64,000 bases of DNA from Amycolatopsis vastitatis (GCF_002234595.1 NZ_NMUL01000009.1:124001-188000); one strand, 5' to 3'; positions 30,378 to 39,846 are shown, numbered from the stretch's first letter. Made by a program: numbers and translations. Notes: generated by a model from the letters alone, not told the origin.

Positions 30378-32030
30378 ATGGGACGTCATTCGCCGGATGG
30401 CAGACGGCGCCGGCTGCTCGTACCCGCCCTCGCGACCGGTCTCGTGCTCGTCCTCGGCGCCGCGGCTTGGGTGGCGGTGTCGGCCGTGCGCTCCCGGCCG
30501 ACGTGCGAGCAGCCCGCGAAAGTCCTCGTCACCGCGTCCGCGGACATCGCACCGGCGCTTTCGCTCGCCGCGCGCGGCCTCGACCTCAAGTGCGGCAGCG
30601 TCGAAGTCCAGGCGCGGGAAGCGACGTCGGCGGCCGAGCGGCTCGCGCTGTCCGACGGCAGCCCGCGGCCGCAGGTCTGGGTGCCGGACTCCACGCTCGC
30701 GCTGCGCCGCGCCCGCCAGCTCGGCGCCGCCGACGTCCCCGAGACCGGCTCGTCGGTGGCCAGCTCGCCGGTGGTGCTCGCCGTCGCCGCCGACGTCGCC
30801 AAGGGGCTCGGCTGGCCCGACCACACGCCGACCTGGGCCGAGGCCCTCGCCGCGCCGGGCGTCGTCCCGGGGATGCCCGACCCGGCCCGCGACGCGGTCG
30901 GCGCGGTGGCGCTGCTCGGTTTGCGGGACAGCGTCAAGGCGGCGCCCGAGCCCTCGGCCGCGTACGTCGCGTTGCTGCGGCGGTTCTCGGCCAACACCCT
31001 CGGCGCGGAGACTGACCTGATCGCGCGGCTGCCCGGGTCGAGCGACGGTACCGGCACCGCGGCCGTGACGGCGTTCCCCGCGTCCGAGAACTCCTTGCTG
31101 CGCCACAACATCGAGGACCGGACGTCGCCGCTGGTCGCCGTCTACTCGACGGCAGTGCCCACTTTGGACTTCCCGTTCACCGAGCTGAGCGGGATCACGC
31201 CGCGGCAGCGGCCGATCGTCGACGCGCTGCGGGATGCGGTGCTCGGCGACGCGGGCGCCGACGCGATCGCCAAGACCGGCCTGCGCGCGGCGGGCGGGCA
31301 GGCGCTGCGCGAGCACACCGACGACCCGAGGGTGTCGTCGCCGGGCATCCGCACCGCGAACCTGCCGCCCGCGCCCGTCGTCGACGAACTGCTCAACCAG
31401 TGGGCCGGCGTCAACCTGAGCGCGCGGGTGCAGGTGCTCGTCGACGTCTCCGGGTCGATGAACGCGCAGGTGCCCGGGACGGGGCTGAACCGGATGCAGG
31501 TGACGATGCAGGCCGCGGCGAAGGCCATGCACCTGTTCAAACCCGCGACGCAGCTGCGGATGCTGGCGTTCTCGACCCGCCTCGACGGGGACAAGGACTA
31601 CCGCGAGCTGCTGCCGATGGCACCGGTCGCCCAGCACCTGGCGAGCGGCGCGCTGGACAAGCTGGCCCAGGTGAAGGCCACCCCGGACGGCGGGACCGGG
31701 CTCTACGACAGCGTCCTCGACACCTACCGCACCGCCCGCCGCGAATGGGAACCCGGTCGGCTCAACCTGGTGATCGTGATGACCGACGGCCACAACGACG
31801 ACCCGCACGGCATCACGCGGGCGGACCTGCTGGCCGAGCTGGCGAAGCTGCGGGACCCCCGCCGCCCGATCCCGCTGATCGGCGTCGGCATCGGCCCGGA
31901 CGCGGACAAGGCGGAGCTGGACCAGCTGACCGCGGCCACCAGCGGCCAAGCCTTCGTCGCCCCGGACCCGGCCAAGATCACGGACGTCTTTTTCGGGGCC
32001 CTGTCCCGAATAGCCGGCGGCGGCCCGTGA
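30378..32030 (+). CDS. Membrane-anchored solute-binding/VWA domain protein
   Basis: A 550-residue protein with an N-terminal signal anchor (LLVPALATGLVLVLGAAAWVA, about residues 13-33), an extracellular solute-binding-like domain (about 45-330, similar to bacterial extracellular binding protein type 11) and a C-terminal von Willebrand A domain (about 345-545). The MIDAS motif is intact: VDVSGSMNA near residue 355, with the later PDGGTGLYDS threonine and MTDGHNDD aspartate. It should bind a metal-dependent protein ligand outside the cell. The stop codon lies within the GTCGACACGCGTGATTG repeat cluster. Confidence 0.88.
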   Translation: MGRHSPDGRRRRLLVPALATGLVLVLGAAAWVAVSAVRSRPTCEQPAKVLVTASADIAPALSLAARGLDLKCGSVEVQAREATSAAERLALSDGSPRPQVWVPDSTLALRRARQLGAADVPETGSSVASSPVVLAVAADVAKGLGWPDHTPTWAEALAAPGVVPGMPDPARDAVGAVALLGLRDSVKAAPEPSAAYVALLRRFSANTLGAETDLIARLPGSSDGTGTAAVTAFPASENSLLRHNIEDRTSPLVAVYSTAVPTLDFPFTELSGITPRQRPIVDALRDAVLGDAGADAIAKTGLRAAGGQALREHTDDPRVSSPGIRTANLPPAPVVDELLNQWAGVNLSARVQVLVDVSGSMNAQVPGTGLNRMQVTMQAAAKAMHLFKPATQLRMLAFSTRLDGDKDYRELLPMAPVAQHLASGALDKLAQVKATPDGGTGLYDSVLDTYRTARREWEPGRLNLVIVMTDGHNDDPHGITRADLLAELAKLRDPRRPIPLIGVGIGPDADKAELDQLTAATSGQAFVAPDPAKITDVFFGALSRIAGGGP

Positions 32031-32134
32031 TCAGGGAGTCGACACGCGTGACTGGGGCGACGACACGGCCCGGCTTCGCCGTGTCGTCTGTTCAATCACG
32101 CGTGTCGACCCTTCAATCACGCGTGTCGACCGTT
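32028..32134. repeat. Repeat cluster, family GTCGACACGCGTGATTG (copy 1)
   Basis: Lies between convergent genes and contains the stop codons of both. Units AGTCGACACGCGTGACTGG, CAATCACGCGTGTCGACC and CAATCACGCGTGTCGACC run through it, around an 11-bp perfect stem GACGACACGGC with its complement at about 32059-32090. The permease ends ...VDTRD because GTC GAC ACG CGT GAT TGA is one repeat unit. Confidence 0.9.
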
Positions 32135-33489
32135 GCTTCACGGGGGGAACGGCGGCGGATGAGGGCGTAGACGGCCAGGATCGCCGCCAGGCTGATCAGG
32201 CTCAGGTACAGCTGGGAGCGCGCGTCGGCGTCGACGAACAGCATCGAGGCCACCACCACCAGCGTCAGGGCCAACGTGACCCAGCTCAGCCACGGGTAGC
32301 CCCACATCCGCAGCTTCAACCGGTCCGGGTCCGTGGCTTCGAGACGGCGGCGCATCCGGATCTGGGAGCCGCAGATGATCGCGTAGACGAACAACGCCAC
32401 CGCGCCCGCCGAGTTGATGATGAAGTAGAAGATCTTGTCCGGGGACACGTAGCTCATCACCACCGCCACGTACCCGACCGAGGTCGACGCCAGGATCGCC
32501 TTCCACGGGACGCCGCGCGCGTTCGTGTCCGAGACCCAGGCCGGCGCCCACTCGTGCCGCCGCAACGCGAACAGCATGCGGGAAGCCGTGTACAGCCCCG
32601 AATTCAGCACCGACAACGCCGCCGTGAGCACCACCGCGCTGACCAGGGTCGACGCCGCCGGGACGCCGAAGCGGCCGAACGCCGCCGCGAACGGGCTCGT
32701 CTCGCTCGGGATCTCCCGCCACGGCGTGATCATCACCAGCAGCGCCACCGAACCGACGTAGAACACGATCACCCGCCAGACGATCGTCGACGTCGCCTTG
32801 CGGACCGCCGTCTCCGGCTGGTCGGACTCGGCCGCCGCGATCGTCACGATCTCCGCGCCGAAGTAGGAGAAGATGACGATGACCACGCCGTGCACCACCG
32901 AGAAAGGCCCCTTCGCGACGAAGCCGTCGAGGCCGATGTTGCCCATCGAGAAGTGCGCGCCCGGCCAGAGCCCGAGCACGAACAGCAGGCCCAGCACCAG
33001 GAACACGACGATCGTGGTGACCTTGATCGACGCGAGCCAGAACTCCGTCTCGCCGAACGAGCGGGCCGACGCCAGGTTCGTCGCTGTCAGCAGCAGCATC
33101 AGCCCCAGCGAGAACACCCACTGCGGCACATCGGGAATCCAGCCCTGGAGGATCTTCGCGCCGGCCACGGCCTCGAACGCGACCACGCCGACCCAGAAGT
33201 ACCAGTACAGCCAGCCGATGGTGAAGCCCGCCCAGCCGCCGAGCGATTCCCGTGCGTACTCCATGAACGAGCCCAGCGCGGGCGCGGCGGTCGCCATCTC
33301 GCCGAGCATCCGCATGACGAGCACGACGAGCAGCCCGCCGACCGCGTAGGACAGCACGGCGGCCGGGCCGACGGTGTGGATCACCGCGCCGCTGCCGATG
33401 AACAGGCTGGCGCCGATGATGCCGCCGAGGGCGATCATCCGGACGTGCCGCTGCCGCAGATCGGGCCGCAGCCCGGATTTCGTCGCCAA
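32113..33489 (-). CDS. Amino acid permease (APC superfamily)
   Basis: A 458-residue permease with twelve membrane segments. The first helix has MIALGGIIGASLFIGSG and helix 3 the segment LGSFMEYARESLGGWAGFTIGWLYWYFW, the AAT-family pattern of GABA, proline and aromatic amino-acid carriers. TTG at 33489 is chosen because GGGGAGGAAGCACC lies directly before it and no ATG gives the full first helix. The last residues VDTRD and the stop codon come from a GTCGACACGCGTGATTGA repeat unit. Specific substrate unknown. Confidence 0.92.
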   Translation of the reverse strand: MATKSGLRPDLRQRHVRMIALGGIIGASLFIGSGAVIHTVGPAAVLSYAVGGLLVVLVMRMLGEMATAAPALGSFMEYARESLGGWAGFTIGWLYWYFWVGVVAFEAVAGAKILQGWIPDVPQWVFSLGLMLLLTATNLASARSFGETEFWLASIKVTTIVVFLVLGLLFVLGLWPGAHFSMGNIGLDGFVAKGPFSVVHGVVIVIFSYFGAEIVTIAAAESDQPETAVRKATSTIVWRVIVFYVGSVALLVMITPWREIPSETSPFAAAFGRFGVPAASTLVSAVVLTAALSVLNSGLYTASRMLFALRRHEWAPAWVSDTNARGVPWKAILASTSVGYVAVVMSYVSPDKIFYFIINSAGAVALFVYAIICGSQIRMRRRLEATDPDRLKLRMWGYPWLSWVTLALTLVVVASMLFVDADARSQLYLSLISLAAILAVYALIRRRSPREATVDTRD

Positions 33490-33608
33490 GGTGCTTCCTC
33501 CCCGGGTGAGCGTGGATCGCGGGAATTCTCCACCAGGGCGACGTCGGGTGCAGAATTTGCGCAACGGCAGCGGTCTTTCGGGGGTCCGGGCGGAGCCCCG
33601 GTAACAAC
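33490..33608. promoter_or_regulatory. Promoter region of the amino acid permease
   Basis: The 119-bp gap holds the promoter for the minus-strand permease. An 8-bp palindrome, TTGCGCAA (33557-33564), flanked by AGAAT, resembles operators of Lrp-type regulators but is short. The rest is copy B of the double-hairpin element. Confidence 0.35.
33574..33607. repeat. Double-hairpin element, shortened form (copy B)
   Basis: Begins TCTTTCGGGGGTCCGGG and ends GGAGCCCCGGTAACAA. Compared with the 57-bp copies, the middle is missing, leaving GGGG pairing with CCCC. It ends one base before the stop codon (33609-33611) of the minus-strand EamA gene. Confidence 0.8.
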
Positions 33609-34556
33609 TCACGCCACGAGGATTTCCGACTTGCGCTGCACGATGTAGGCGCCGGCCAGCAGGATCGCCGAGCCGAGGAGCTGGAGCCAGGTGAGCTCCT
33701 CCCCGAGCAGCACCCAGGCCGTGACGGTGACGATCACGGGCTCGACCAGCCCGAGCACGCTCGCCACCGACGCCGGCAGGTGCCGCAGCGCCGAAATGCC
33801 GCAGGCGTAGGCCAGCACCGTCGCGACCAGCACCAGCAGGGTCAGCAGCAGCCAGACCGGCGGGTGCCCGGCGCCGAACGCGACCCGCGTGCCGAGCAGC
33901 CCGGCCGGCCACGTCCACGGCGGCGCGACGAAGCCGATCGCCACCGCGCCGATCACCATGCCCCAGGTGACCAGGCCCAGCGGGTCGATGTCGGCCACCG
34001 CGCGTTCGCCGAGCAGGAAGTACGCCGCCGAGCACAGCGCCGCGCCGAAGCCGGCCAGCAGGCCGAGCCCGTCCAGGGTGACGCCCTGCCAGACCTGGGC
34101 GACCAGCGCGAGGCCGACCATGGCGAGCCCGATGCCGCCCCACACCGAGCGTGGCAGCCGGTGCCGCCGCACGAACCGCACCCAGAGCGCGATGAGCACC
34201 GGTGAGACGAACTCCAGCAGGATGGCGATGCCGACCGGGATCCGCCCCGCCGCGACGAAGTAGAGCAGCTGGACGCCGGCGACGCCGAGCAGGCCGTAGC
34301 CGGCCAGCACCGGCAGCTGGGTCCGGCGGACACGCAGCTTCCGCGGCGCCACCAGCGCCACCCCGGCGAACAGCACCAGCCCGGCCAGCGAGATCCGGGC
34401 CGCGGCCACCTGCTCCGGGCTGATCCCGGCCGACATCGCGGACTTGCCGAGGGTGCCCGACGTGCTGAAGAACAGCGCGGCGAGCAGGACGAAGGCGGTC
34501 CCGCGGCCGCGGTGGGCGACCCGGGGCGGGGCGAGGACGGGCAGTTCGGTGGTCAC
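33609..34556 (-). CDS. EamA/DMT-family metabolite exporter (RhtA-like)
   Basis: A 315-residue protein with ten predicted helices in two EamA repeats. The first starts LLAALFFSTSGTLGKSAM and includes RIPVGIAILLEFVSPVLIALW; the second ends ASVASVLGLVEPVIVTVTAWVLLGEELTW, a hallmark of drug/metabolite transporters. It resembles threonine/homoserine exporters, so amino-acid or purine export is plausible. The GTG at 34556 is the first start that gives the complete first helix; its ribosome site is weak. The long upstream in-frame extension is antisense to wrbA coding and is rejected. Confidence 0.9.
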   Translation of the reverse strand: MTTELPVLAPPRVAHRGRGTAFVLLAALFFSTSGTLGKSAMSAGISPEQVAAARISLAGLVLFAGVALVAPRKLRVRRTQLPVLAGYGLLGVAGVQLLYFVAAGRIPVGIAILLEFVSPVLIALWVRFVRRHRLPRSVWGGIGLAMVGLALVAQVWQGVTLDGLGLLAGFGAALCSAAYFLLGERAVADIDPLGLVTWGMVIGAVAIGFVAPPWTWPAGLLGTRVAFGAGHPPVWLLLTLLVLVATVLAYACGISALRHLPASVASVLGLVEPVIVTVTAWVLLGEELTWLQLLGSAILLAGAYIVQRKSEILVA

Positions 34557-34606
34557 GACGGCGACTCTAGGGCCCGCCGACGTCACCGCCGAACCGATTT
34601 TTCCGG

Positions 34607-35221
34607 TTACTCTCCCCGCTTGAGGCCGGTCGCCACGTGCGTCGTGATGGTGGCCAGCCGCCGCCCCTGGACGCGCAGCGCGCCGAGCGCGACGTCGTCC
34701 GGCGCCGCCGACTTGCGGGAGACGAACGAGCCGCCGTACGGGTTGCCGGACTCCAGCAGGTGCGGGTCGGTGTAGCCGAGCGGCACGACGATCGCGCCCC
34801 AGTGGTAGAACACGTTGTTGATCGCCAGCAGCGTCGACTCGAGGCCGCCGTGCAGCGTGGACGCCGTCGTGAACGACGTCGCGACCTTGTCCGCCAGCTT
34901 TCCCTTCGCCCACAGGCCACCGGTGCTGTCCAAAAAGGACTTGAGCTGGGCGGCCGGGCCGCCGAACCGGGTCGGGCTGCCGATCGCGAGCCCGTCGGCC
35001 CACTCGAGGTCGCCGAGCGTGGCGAGCTCGTGGTGCGGGCCGGAGCCGACCCAGGCCTGCCAGCGCGGGTTCCGCGCGATCGCGTCGGCGGGAACGGTTT
35101 CCGGCACGGTCCGCACCCGGACGTCGGCGCCGGTCTCGCGGGCCCCGGCGGCGAGCGACTCGGCGAGGGCGGCGGTGTTCCCGGTCGAGCTGTAGTAGAC
35201 GACGAGTATCCGTGTGCTCAC
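34607..35221 (-). CDS. wrbA: WrbA-type NAD(P)H:quinone oxidoreductase / flavodoxin-fold protein
   Basis: A 204-residue flavodoxin-fold protein. VVYYSSTGNTAALAESLAAG (residues 8-27) is the FMN phosphate loop; GSPTRFGGPAAQLKSFLDSTGGLW (about 81-104) and FTTASTLHGGLESTLLAINNVFYHWG are WrbA signatures. It should reduce quinones with two electrons using FMN. The length matches WrbA. The GTG start is 34 bp after the acyltransferase stop on the same strand, so the two may be co-transcribed. Confidence 0.92.
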   Translation of the reverse strand: MSTRILVVYYSSTGNTAALAESLAAGARETGADVRVRTVPETVPADAIARNPRWQAWVGSGPHHELATLGDLEWADGLAIGSPTRFGGPAAQLKSFLDSTGGLWAKGKLADKVATSFTTASTLHGGLESTLLAINNVFYHWGAIVVPLGYTDPHLLESGNPYGGSFVSRKSAAPDDVALGALRVQGRRLATITTHVATGLKRGE

Positions 35222-35255
35222 GTCCGCCGACTCTAGGGCCGCCGGATCGGGCGTC

Positions 35256-36071
35256 TCAGGATGCGGACGGCGGCTTCCACGGGCTGACGGTGTCGGTCGG
35301 CCGCGTCGGGTCGTGGAACCGGGGCCGGTCGAGCTCGTCGCGGCGCAGCGGGACGAGACCGTCGGTGATCGCCTGCATGATCTTCGCGTGCGCGCGCACC
35401 CCGGCGCCCGGCCGGTCCGGCTCGACTTCGGACAGGTCGACGGGATCGCCGAAGTGGACTTTGAACCGCGGCCGGCGCAGGGGGGCGCTGAGCCCGGAGC
35501 GGGCCAGCGGGACCAGGTCGGCCGGGCCGTTGACGGTCTCGGTGCCCCAGTAGACGGCCTCGTGGGCGCCCCACTGGCTGATCGGGATCACCGGCACGCC
35601 CGCGGCCAGCGCCAGCCGCGCCGCGCCGGTCTTGCCGCGCTCCGGCCACAGGCCGGGGTCGTGGCTGATCCGGCCCTCGGGGTAGACGATGATCGGCTCG
35701 CGCGTGGTCTTCATCGCCTCGACGGCCTCGGCGAACTGCCCGACCGCGGTGCCGGCGTGCTTGCGGTCGACCCGCAGGTGCCCGCTGACCCGCAGCGCCG
35801 GGCCGATGACGGGGGCGTCGAGGATGCCGCCGGCCAGCATGAACCGCGGGTTGATGCCGATCCGCTTGCACGCCGCCATCAGCACGAACGCGTCGAACAC
35901 ACCGATGTGGTTGGCGGCCATCAGCAGCGGCCGTCCCCGCAGCTGCGCGGGAACCCGGCCGGTGACGGTCAGCCGCCCGACCAGGTTCACCAGCCCGCGG
36001 TCGATGTTCAGCATGGTCCGCCAGATGGCGGGGGCACGGCGAGACGGTTCGTCGGTGCGCAGCGCGAGCAT
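35256..36071 (-). CDS. 1-acyl-glycerol-3-phosphate acyltransferase (PlsC-like)
   Basis: A 271-residue LPLAT-family enzyme. Block I is ANHIGVFDAF with the catalytic H-x4-D near residue 55, block III is IIVYPEGRIS near 127, block IV is GVPVIPISQWGAHE. It should transfer an acyl chain from acyl-CoA or acyl-ACP to a lysophospholipid or similar acceptor. A membrane-interacting N-terminal helix is weak. ATG 36071 is the longest supported start, MLNIDRG at 36014 an alternative. Divergent from ftsK across a repeat cluster. Confidence 0.9.
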   Translation of the reverse strand: MLALRTDEPSRRAPAIWRTMLNIDRGLVNLVGRLTVTGRVPAQLRGRPLLMAANHIGVFDAFVLMAACKRIGINPRFMLAGGILDAPVIGPALRVSGHLRVDRKHAGTAVGQFAEAVEAMKTTREPIIVYPEGRISHDPGLWPERGKTGAARLALAAGVPVIPISQWGAHEAVYWGTETVNGPADLVPLARSGLSAPLRRPRFKVHFGDPVDLSEVEPDRPGAGVRAHAKIMQAITDGLVPLRRDELDRPRFHDPTRPTDTVSPWKPPSAS

Positions 36072-36144
36072 GGGCAGAGCATGGCAGACGCCGATTTCAC
36101 CCGTTTGCGCACAGGCCGGATCGGTTCACCCCAGACTGGGTAAA

Positions 36145-36232
36145 GCGCCCCAATGTGGCGTTCGGTGCGTTGAGCGCACCCAATGTGGCGTTCGGTGCGT
36201 TGGACGCACCCAACGCCACATTGGGGCGTTTG
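36145..36232. repeat. Palindromic cluster of 30-bp units, family CAATGTGGCGTT (copy 2)
   Basis: Two direct 30-bp units (36151-36180 and 36181-36210) begin CAATGTGGCGTTCGGTGCGT and differ at only two positions; a third inverted part, CAACGCCACATTGGGGCG (36211-36228), pairs with the outer start GCGCCCCAATGTGGCGTT. It lies between divergent genes, unlike copy 1 at 1385-1472. Confidence 0.92.
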
Positions 36233-36350
36233 AGACCGGGCCGGATCGGTTCACCCGGATGGCCGCTCAGCCCATGGTGTGAGGCAGAAGTTCACCCTGC
36301 GCCGAGAGTGGCGCATGGGACGAACCGCCACGGCCGGTTACCGTTGAAGC

Positions 36351-38837
36351 ATGGCTGGGTCGGCGACGAGGAAGCGAAGCACGGGAAGCGGCGCGAAGGG
36401 GGCAGCGGCGCGTAAGCCGCGTACACCCGCGAAGCCACGGACGTCCACTCGCAAGCCGCCGCCACGCTCCCGCCGCAAGACGCCCGGGCTCTTCGGCAAG
36501 GGCGTCCGCGGGACCTGGAACCTGCTGGCCAAGGGCCTGGGCACGCTGGCCCGCACGGTCGGCCGCACCCGTGAACTCGAGCCGGAACACCGCCGGGACG
36601 GCCTCGCGCTCGGCCTGATGGCCCTGGCGATCGTCGCGGCCGTCGGCGTCTGGTGGCGGGCGGCCGGCCCGATCGGCGCCGGGGTGGAGATCGCCACCCG
36701 GACCGTCCTCGGCGCCGGGGCCGTCACCCTGCCGCTGGTGCTGGTCGTCGTCGCCGTCGCGCTGATGCGGTCCGAGCCGCACCCGGAGACGCGGCCGCGG
36801 ATGGTCGTCGGCACGATCATGGTCGTCCTGTCGGTGCTCGGGATGCTGCACATCTTCACCGCGCTGCCCGAGACCAACGACGGCCGGATGTACGCCGGCG
36901 GCATCGTCGGCGCCTTCTCCGGCGGCCTGCTCACCATGGGCGTCACCACCTGGGTCGCCGTGCCGCTGCTGATCCTCGCGCTGTTCTTCGGCGTGCTCGT
37001 GTTCACCGGCACGCCGGTCCGCGAAATCCCGAACCGGCTGCGCCACTGGGGCCTCGACGAGGACGAGATCGCCGAAGCCGAAGCGCTGCGGTCCGGCTTC
37101 GCCACCGACGAGGACACCGTCACCGAAGCCGACCCGAAGTCCGCGCGCCTGCGCAAGCCGTCGCGGCGCCGCCAGGCCAGTGAAGCCGCTCCCGAGCAGC
37201 TGGACATCGACGCGATGCTGGCCGAGGCGCCGACGCCGATCAAGCCGCCCAAGGTCCCGGCCAAACCACCCGCCGAGGTGCCCGAGAAGAAGCCGAAGAA
37301 GGCTCCGGAACCGCCGCTCGCGGTCACCCGCACGGTCGAGGGCGACTACCAGCTCCCGCCGCCCGACCTGCTGAAGCTCGGCGACGTGCCGAAGTCCCGC
37401 AGCAAGGCCAACGACGCCATGATCGAGGCGATCACCGGCGTGCTGGAGCAGTTCAACGTCGACGCGCAGGTCACCGGCTTCACCCGCGGCCCGACGGTCA
37501 CCCGCTACGAGGTCGAGCTCGGCCCGGGCGTGAAGGTCGAGAAGATCACCGCGCTGACCAAGAACATCGCCTACGCGGTGGCGACCGACAACGTCCGCCT
37601 GCTGGCGCCGATCCCGGGCAAGTCCGCGGTCGGCATCGAGGTGCCCAACTCCGACCGCGAGATGGTCCGCCTGGGCGACGTCCTGCGCGCGCCGACCACG
37701 GTCAAGGACAACCACCCGATGGTGATCGGCCTCGGGAAGGACATCGAAGGCCACTTCGTCACCGCGAACCTGACGAAGATGCCGCACTTGCTGGTCGCGG
37801 GTTCGACCGGTTCCGGTAAGTCGAGCTTCGTCAACTCGATGCTGGTGTCACTGCTCGCGCGGGCGACGCCGGAAGAGTGCCGGATGATCCTGATCGACCC
37901 GAAGATGGTCGAGCTGACACCGTACGAGGGCATCCCGCACCTGATCACGCCCATCATCACCCAGCCGAAGAAGGCCGCCGCCGCGCTGGCCTGGCTGGTG
38001 GAGGAGATGGAGCAGCGCTACCAGGACATGCAGGTCAACAAGGTCCGGCACATCGACGACTACAACAAGAAGGTGCGCTCGGGCGAGATCACCGCGCCGC
38101 CGGGGTCGGAGCGCGAGTACCGGCCGTACCCGTACATCATGGCGATCGTCGACGAGCTCGCCGACCTGATGATGACCGCCCCGCGCGACGTCGAGGACGC
38201 GATCGTCCGCATCACCCAGAAGGCCCGTGCCGCAGGTATCCATTTGGTCCTGGCCACGCAGCGGCCCTCGGTCGACGTCGTCACCGGCCTGATCAAGACC
38301 AACGTGCCTTCACGGCTCGCGTTCGCGACGTCGTCGCTGACCGACTCGCGGGTCATCCTCGACCAGCCGGGCGCGGAGAAGCTGATCGGCATGGGCGACG
38401 CGCTCTACCTGCCGATGGGCGCCGGGAAACCGGTCCGCATCCAGGGCGCGTTCGTCGGCGACGAGGAAATTTCCGCGGTCGTCAACTACGCCAAGGAGCA
38501 GGCGCAGCCGGAGTACCAGGACGGCGTCACCGCGCACAAGGCGGGCGAGAAGAAGGAGATCGACCCGGACATCGGCGACGACCTCGACGTCCTGCTGCAG
38601 GCGGCGGAGCTGATCGTGACGTCCCAGTTCGGCTCGACGTCGATGCTGCAGCGCAAGCTCCGGGTCGGGTTCGCCAAGGCCGGCCGGCTGATGGACCTGC
38701 TGGAGAGCCGTGGCGTGGTCGGCCCGTCGGAGGGCTCGAAGGCTCGCGACGTGCTGATCAAGCCGGAGGAGCTGGAGTCGGTCCTGTTCATGATCCGCGG
38801 CGGCGGCCCGGTCGACGCCGAACCGGACGAGGAATAG
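36351..38837 (+). CDS. ftsK: DNA translocase FtsK
   Basis: Septum-anchored double-stranded DNA pump that clears chromosomes and activates dimer resolution. The 828-residue protein has a basic N-terminus, four or five membrane helices (about residues 80-225), an acidic/proline-rich linker, and the RecA-like motor with Walker A VAGSTGSGKSSFVN near 483 and Walker B MAIVDELADLMM near 597. The C-terminal gamma winged helix (QFGSTSMLQRKLRVGFAKAG) reads the orienting DNA sequences. The linker is short, as in other actinobacterial FtsK. The ATG is preceded by 80 bp after the repeat cluster. Confidence 0.97.
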   Translation: MAGSATRKRSTGSGAKGAAARKPRTPAKPRTSTRKPPPRSRRKTPGLFGKGVRGTWNLLAKGLGTLARTVGRTRELEPEHRRDGLALGLMALAIVAAVGVWWRAAGPIGAGVEIATRTVLGAGAVTLPLVLVVVAVALMRSEPHPETRPRMVVGTIMVVLSVLGMLHIFTALPETNDGRMYAGGIVGAFSGGLLTMGVTTWVAVPLLILALFFGVLVFTGTPVREIPNRLRHWGLDEDEIAEAEALRSGFATDEDTVTEADPKSARLRKPSRRRQASEAAPEQLDIDAMLAEAPTPIKPPKVPAKPPAEVPEKKPKKAPEPPLAVTRTVEGDYQLPPPDLLKLGDVPKSRSKANDAMIEAITGVLEQFNVDAQVTGFTRGPTVTRYEVELGPGVKVEKITALTKNIAYAVATDNVRLLAPIPGKSAVGIEVPNSDREMVRLGDVLRAPTTVKDNHPMVIGLGKDIEGHFVTANLTKMPHLLVAGSTGSGKSSFVNSMLVSLLARATPEECRMILIDPKMVELTPYEGIPHLITPIITQPKKAAAALAWLVEEMEQRYQDMQVNKVRHIDDYNKKVRSGEITAPPGSEREYRPYPYIMAIVDELADLMMTAPRDVEDAIVRITQKARAAGIHLVLATQRPSVDVVTGLIKTNVPSRLAFATSSLTDSRVILDQPGAEKLIGMGDALYLPMGAGKPVRIQGAFVGDEEISAVVNYAKEQAQPEYQDGVTAHKAGEKKEIDPDIGDDLDVLLQAAELIVTSQFGSTSMLQRKLRVGFAKAGRLMDLLESRGVVGPSEGSKARDVLIKPEELESVLFMIRGGGPVDAEPDEE

Positions 38838-38873
38838 TGCAACCCGCCGCGGCCCCGGTTCCGTCATGGAGGC

Positions 38874-39311
38874 GTGGACCTACAGCGATTCGTAGCCGGA
38901 CTGTTCGCCTTCGCCGTCGTCACGGTGGGCGCCGGGAGCGCGGTCGCCTCCGGGCCGCCCGCACCCGGGCCCACCTCGCCACCGCCGCCTGAGAACACCG
39001 TGAACGCCCCGGCCGGGCACGACGTCACCCTGCGCCTCGGGCAGGAAGCCGCGGCGCCGGGGAAGGACCTCACCGTCCGCTACACGCGGCTCGTCGAAGA
39101 CTCGCGGTGCCGGCCCGGCATGACGTGCATCTGGCAGGGGGAGGCGACGCTGGCGTTCCTGCTGAAGGAGCCCGGCCGCGGCGAGAGCACCACGGCCGAG
39201 CTGCACAGCGGCCCGCGCACCGGCCCCCAGGCCACCGCCTTCGCCGCCAGCCGCGTCGAGCTGGTGTCGGTCAGCGAAGACGGCGGGGAGGCGACGGTCC
39301 GGATCAGCTGA
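38874..39311 (+). CDS. Secreted hypothetical protein
   Basis: A 145-residue protein with an N-terminal signal peptide (FVAGLFAFAVVTVGAGSAVAS, cleavage near residue 26) and a small beta-rich domain with two cysteines in EDSRCRPGMTCIWQGEATL, a pattern met in other short secreted proteins of unknown role. GGAGG lies only one base before the GTG, an unusually tight spacing, so the start is not certain; later GTG codons would cut the signal peptide. It is convergent with the phospholipase gene eight bases away. Confidence 0.7.
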   Translation: MDLQRFVAGLFAFAVVTVGAGSAVASGPPAPGPTSPPPPENTVNAPAGHDVTLRLGQEAAAPGKDLTVRYTRLVEDSRCRPGMTCIWQGEATLAFLLKEPGRGESTTAELHSGPRTGPQATAFAASRVELVSVSEDGGEATVRIS

Positions 39312-39319
39312 GCCCCGGC

Positions 39320-39754
39320 TCAGCCGCCGAACTTGCGGACCGCTTCGTAGTACGTCCAGGCCGTGCCCTTGCAGGCGATGTTCGACCCGCAGACGCTCTT
39401 CAGGTCGGCGTAGAGGTTGTCGTCGATCTGCTTGCGGGCGGTCTCGGTGAAGCGGCCCTGCTTCTTGTAGTTGCGGTAGCCGAAGTCGTGCCGGTGGCAG
39501 CCGGGCAGGAACTGGAAGCCGAACGGCTTGTCCGGCGACCACGAGCAGCCGTCCGACGACCAGTCCAGCTGACCGGAGTAGGGCGCGGAGTTCCGGATCG
39601 ATTCGAACCCGGACAGCGAGGTGCGGAAGAGGTACTGGTCGGTGAGCGCCGGGATGTCGGCGGCCGCCGCGGTGCCGGTGCCCAGCAGGGCTCCCGCGCC
39701 GACGGACACGGCCACCGTCACGGTGGCCCCCAGGTTCCGCAGTGTCGTGCGCAT
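39320..39754 (-). CDS. Secreted prokaryotic phospholipase A2
   Basis: A 144-residue secreted enzyme with a signal peptide ([23 protein letters not shown], cleavage near residue 32). The catalytic core is [17 protein letters not shown], with the His-Asp dyad of the prokaryotic PLA2 family (Streptomyces violaceoruber type). Four cysteines ([25 protein letters not shown]) match the two disulfides of that family. It hydrolyses the sn-2 ester of phospholipids and needs calcium. Its own promoter should lie in the 92 bp towards the argA stop. Confidence 0.93.
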   Translation of the reverse strand: MRTTLRNLGATVTVAVSVGAGALLGTGTAAAADIPALTDQYLFRTSLSGFESIRNSAPYSGQLDWSSDGCSWSPDKPFGFQFLPGCHRHDFGYRNYKKQGRFTETARKQIDDNLYADLKSVCGSNIACKGTAWTYYEAVRKFGG

Positions 39755-39846
39755 GCGATGTTCCCCCTGCCGGTCCGGTGGACGGGTGCCTCACCAGCTT
39801 CGGGCCGGGCAGTGGCGCACGTCACCGCCCGAAAGGGGGTTTTCAC

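Noticed and set aside
36151..36210. Two direct 30-bp repeats that could suggest a CRISPR array
   Set aside because: The units are contiguous with no spacers, part of a palindromic intergenic family also found at 1391, and no cas genes are present.
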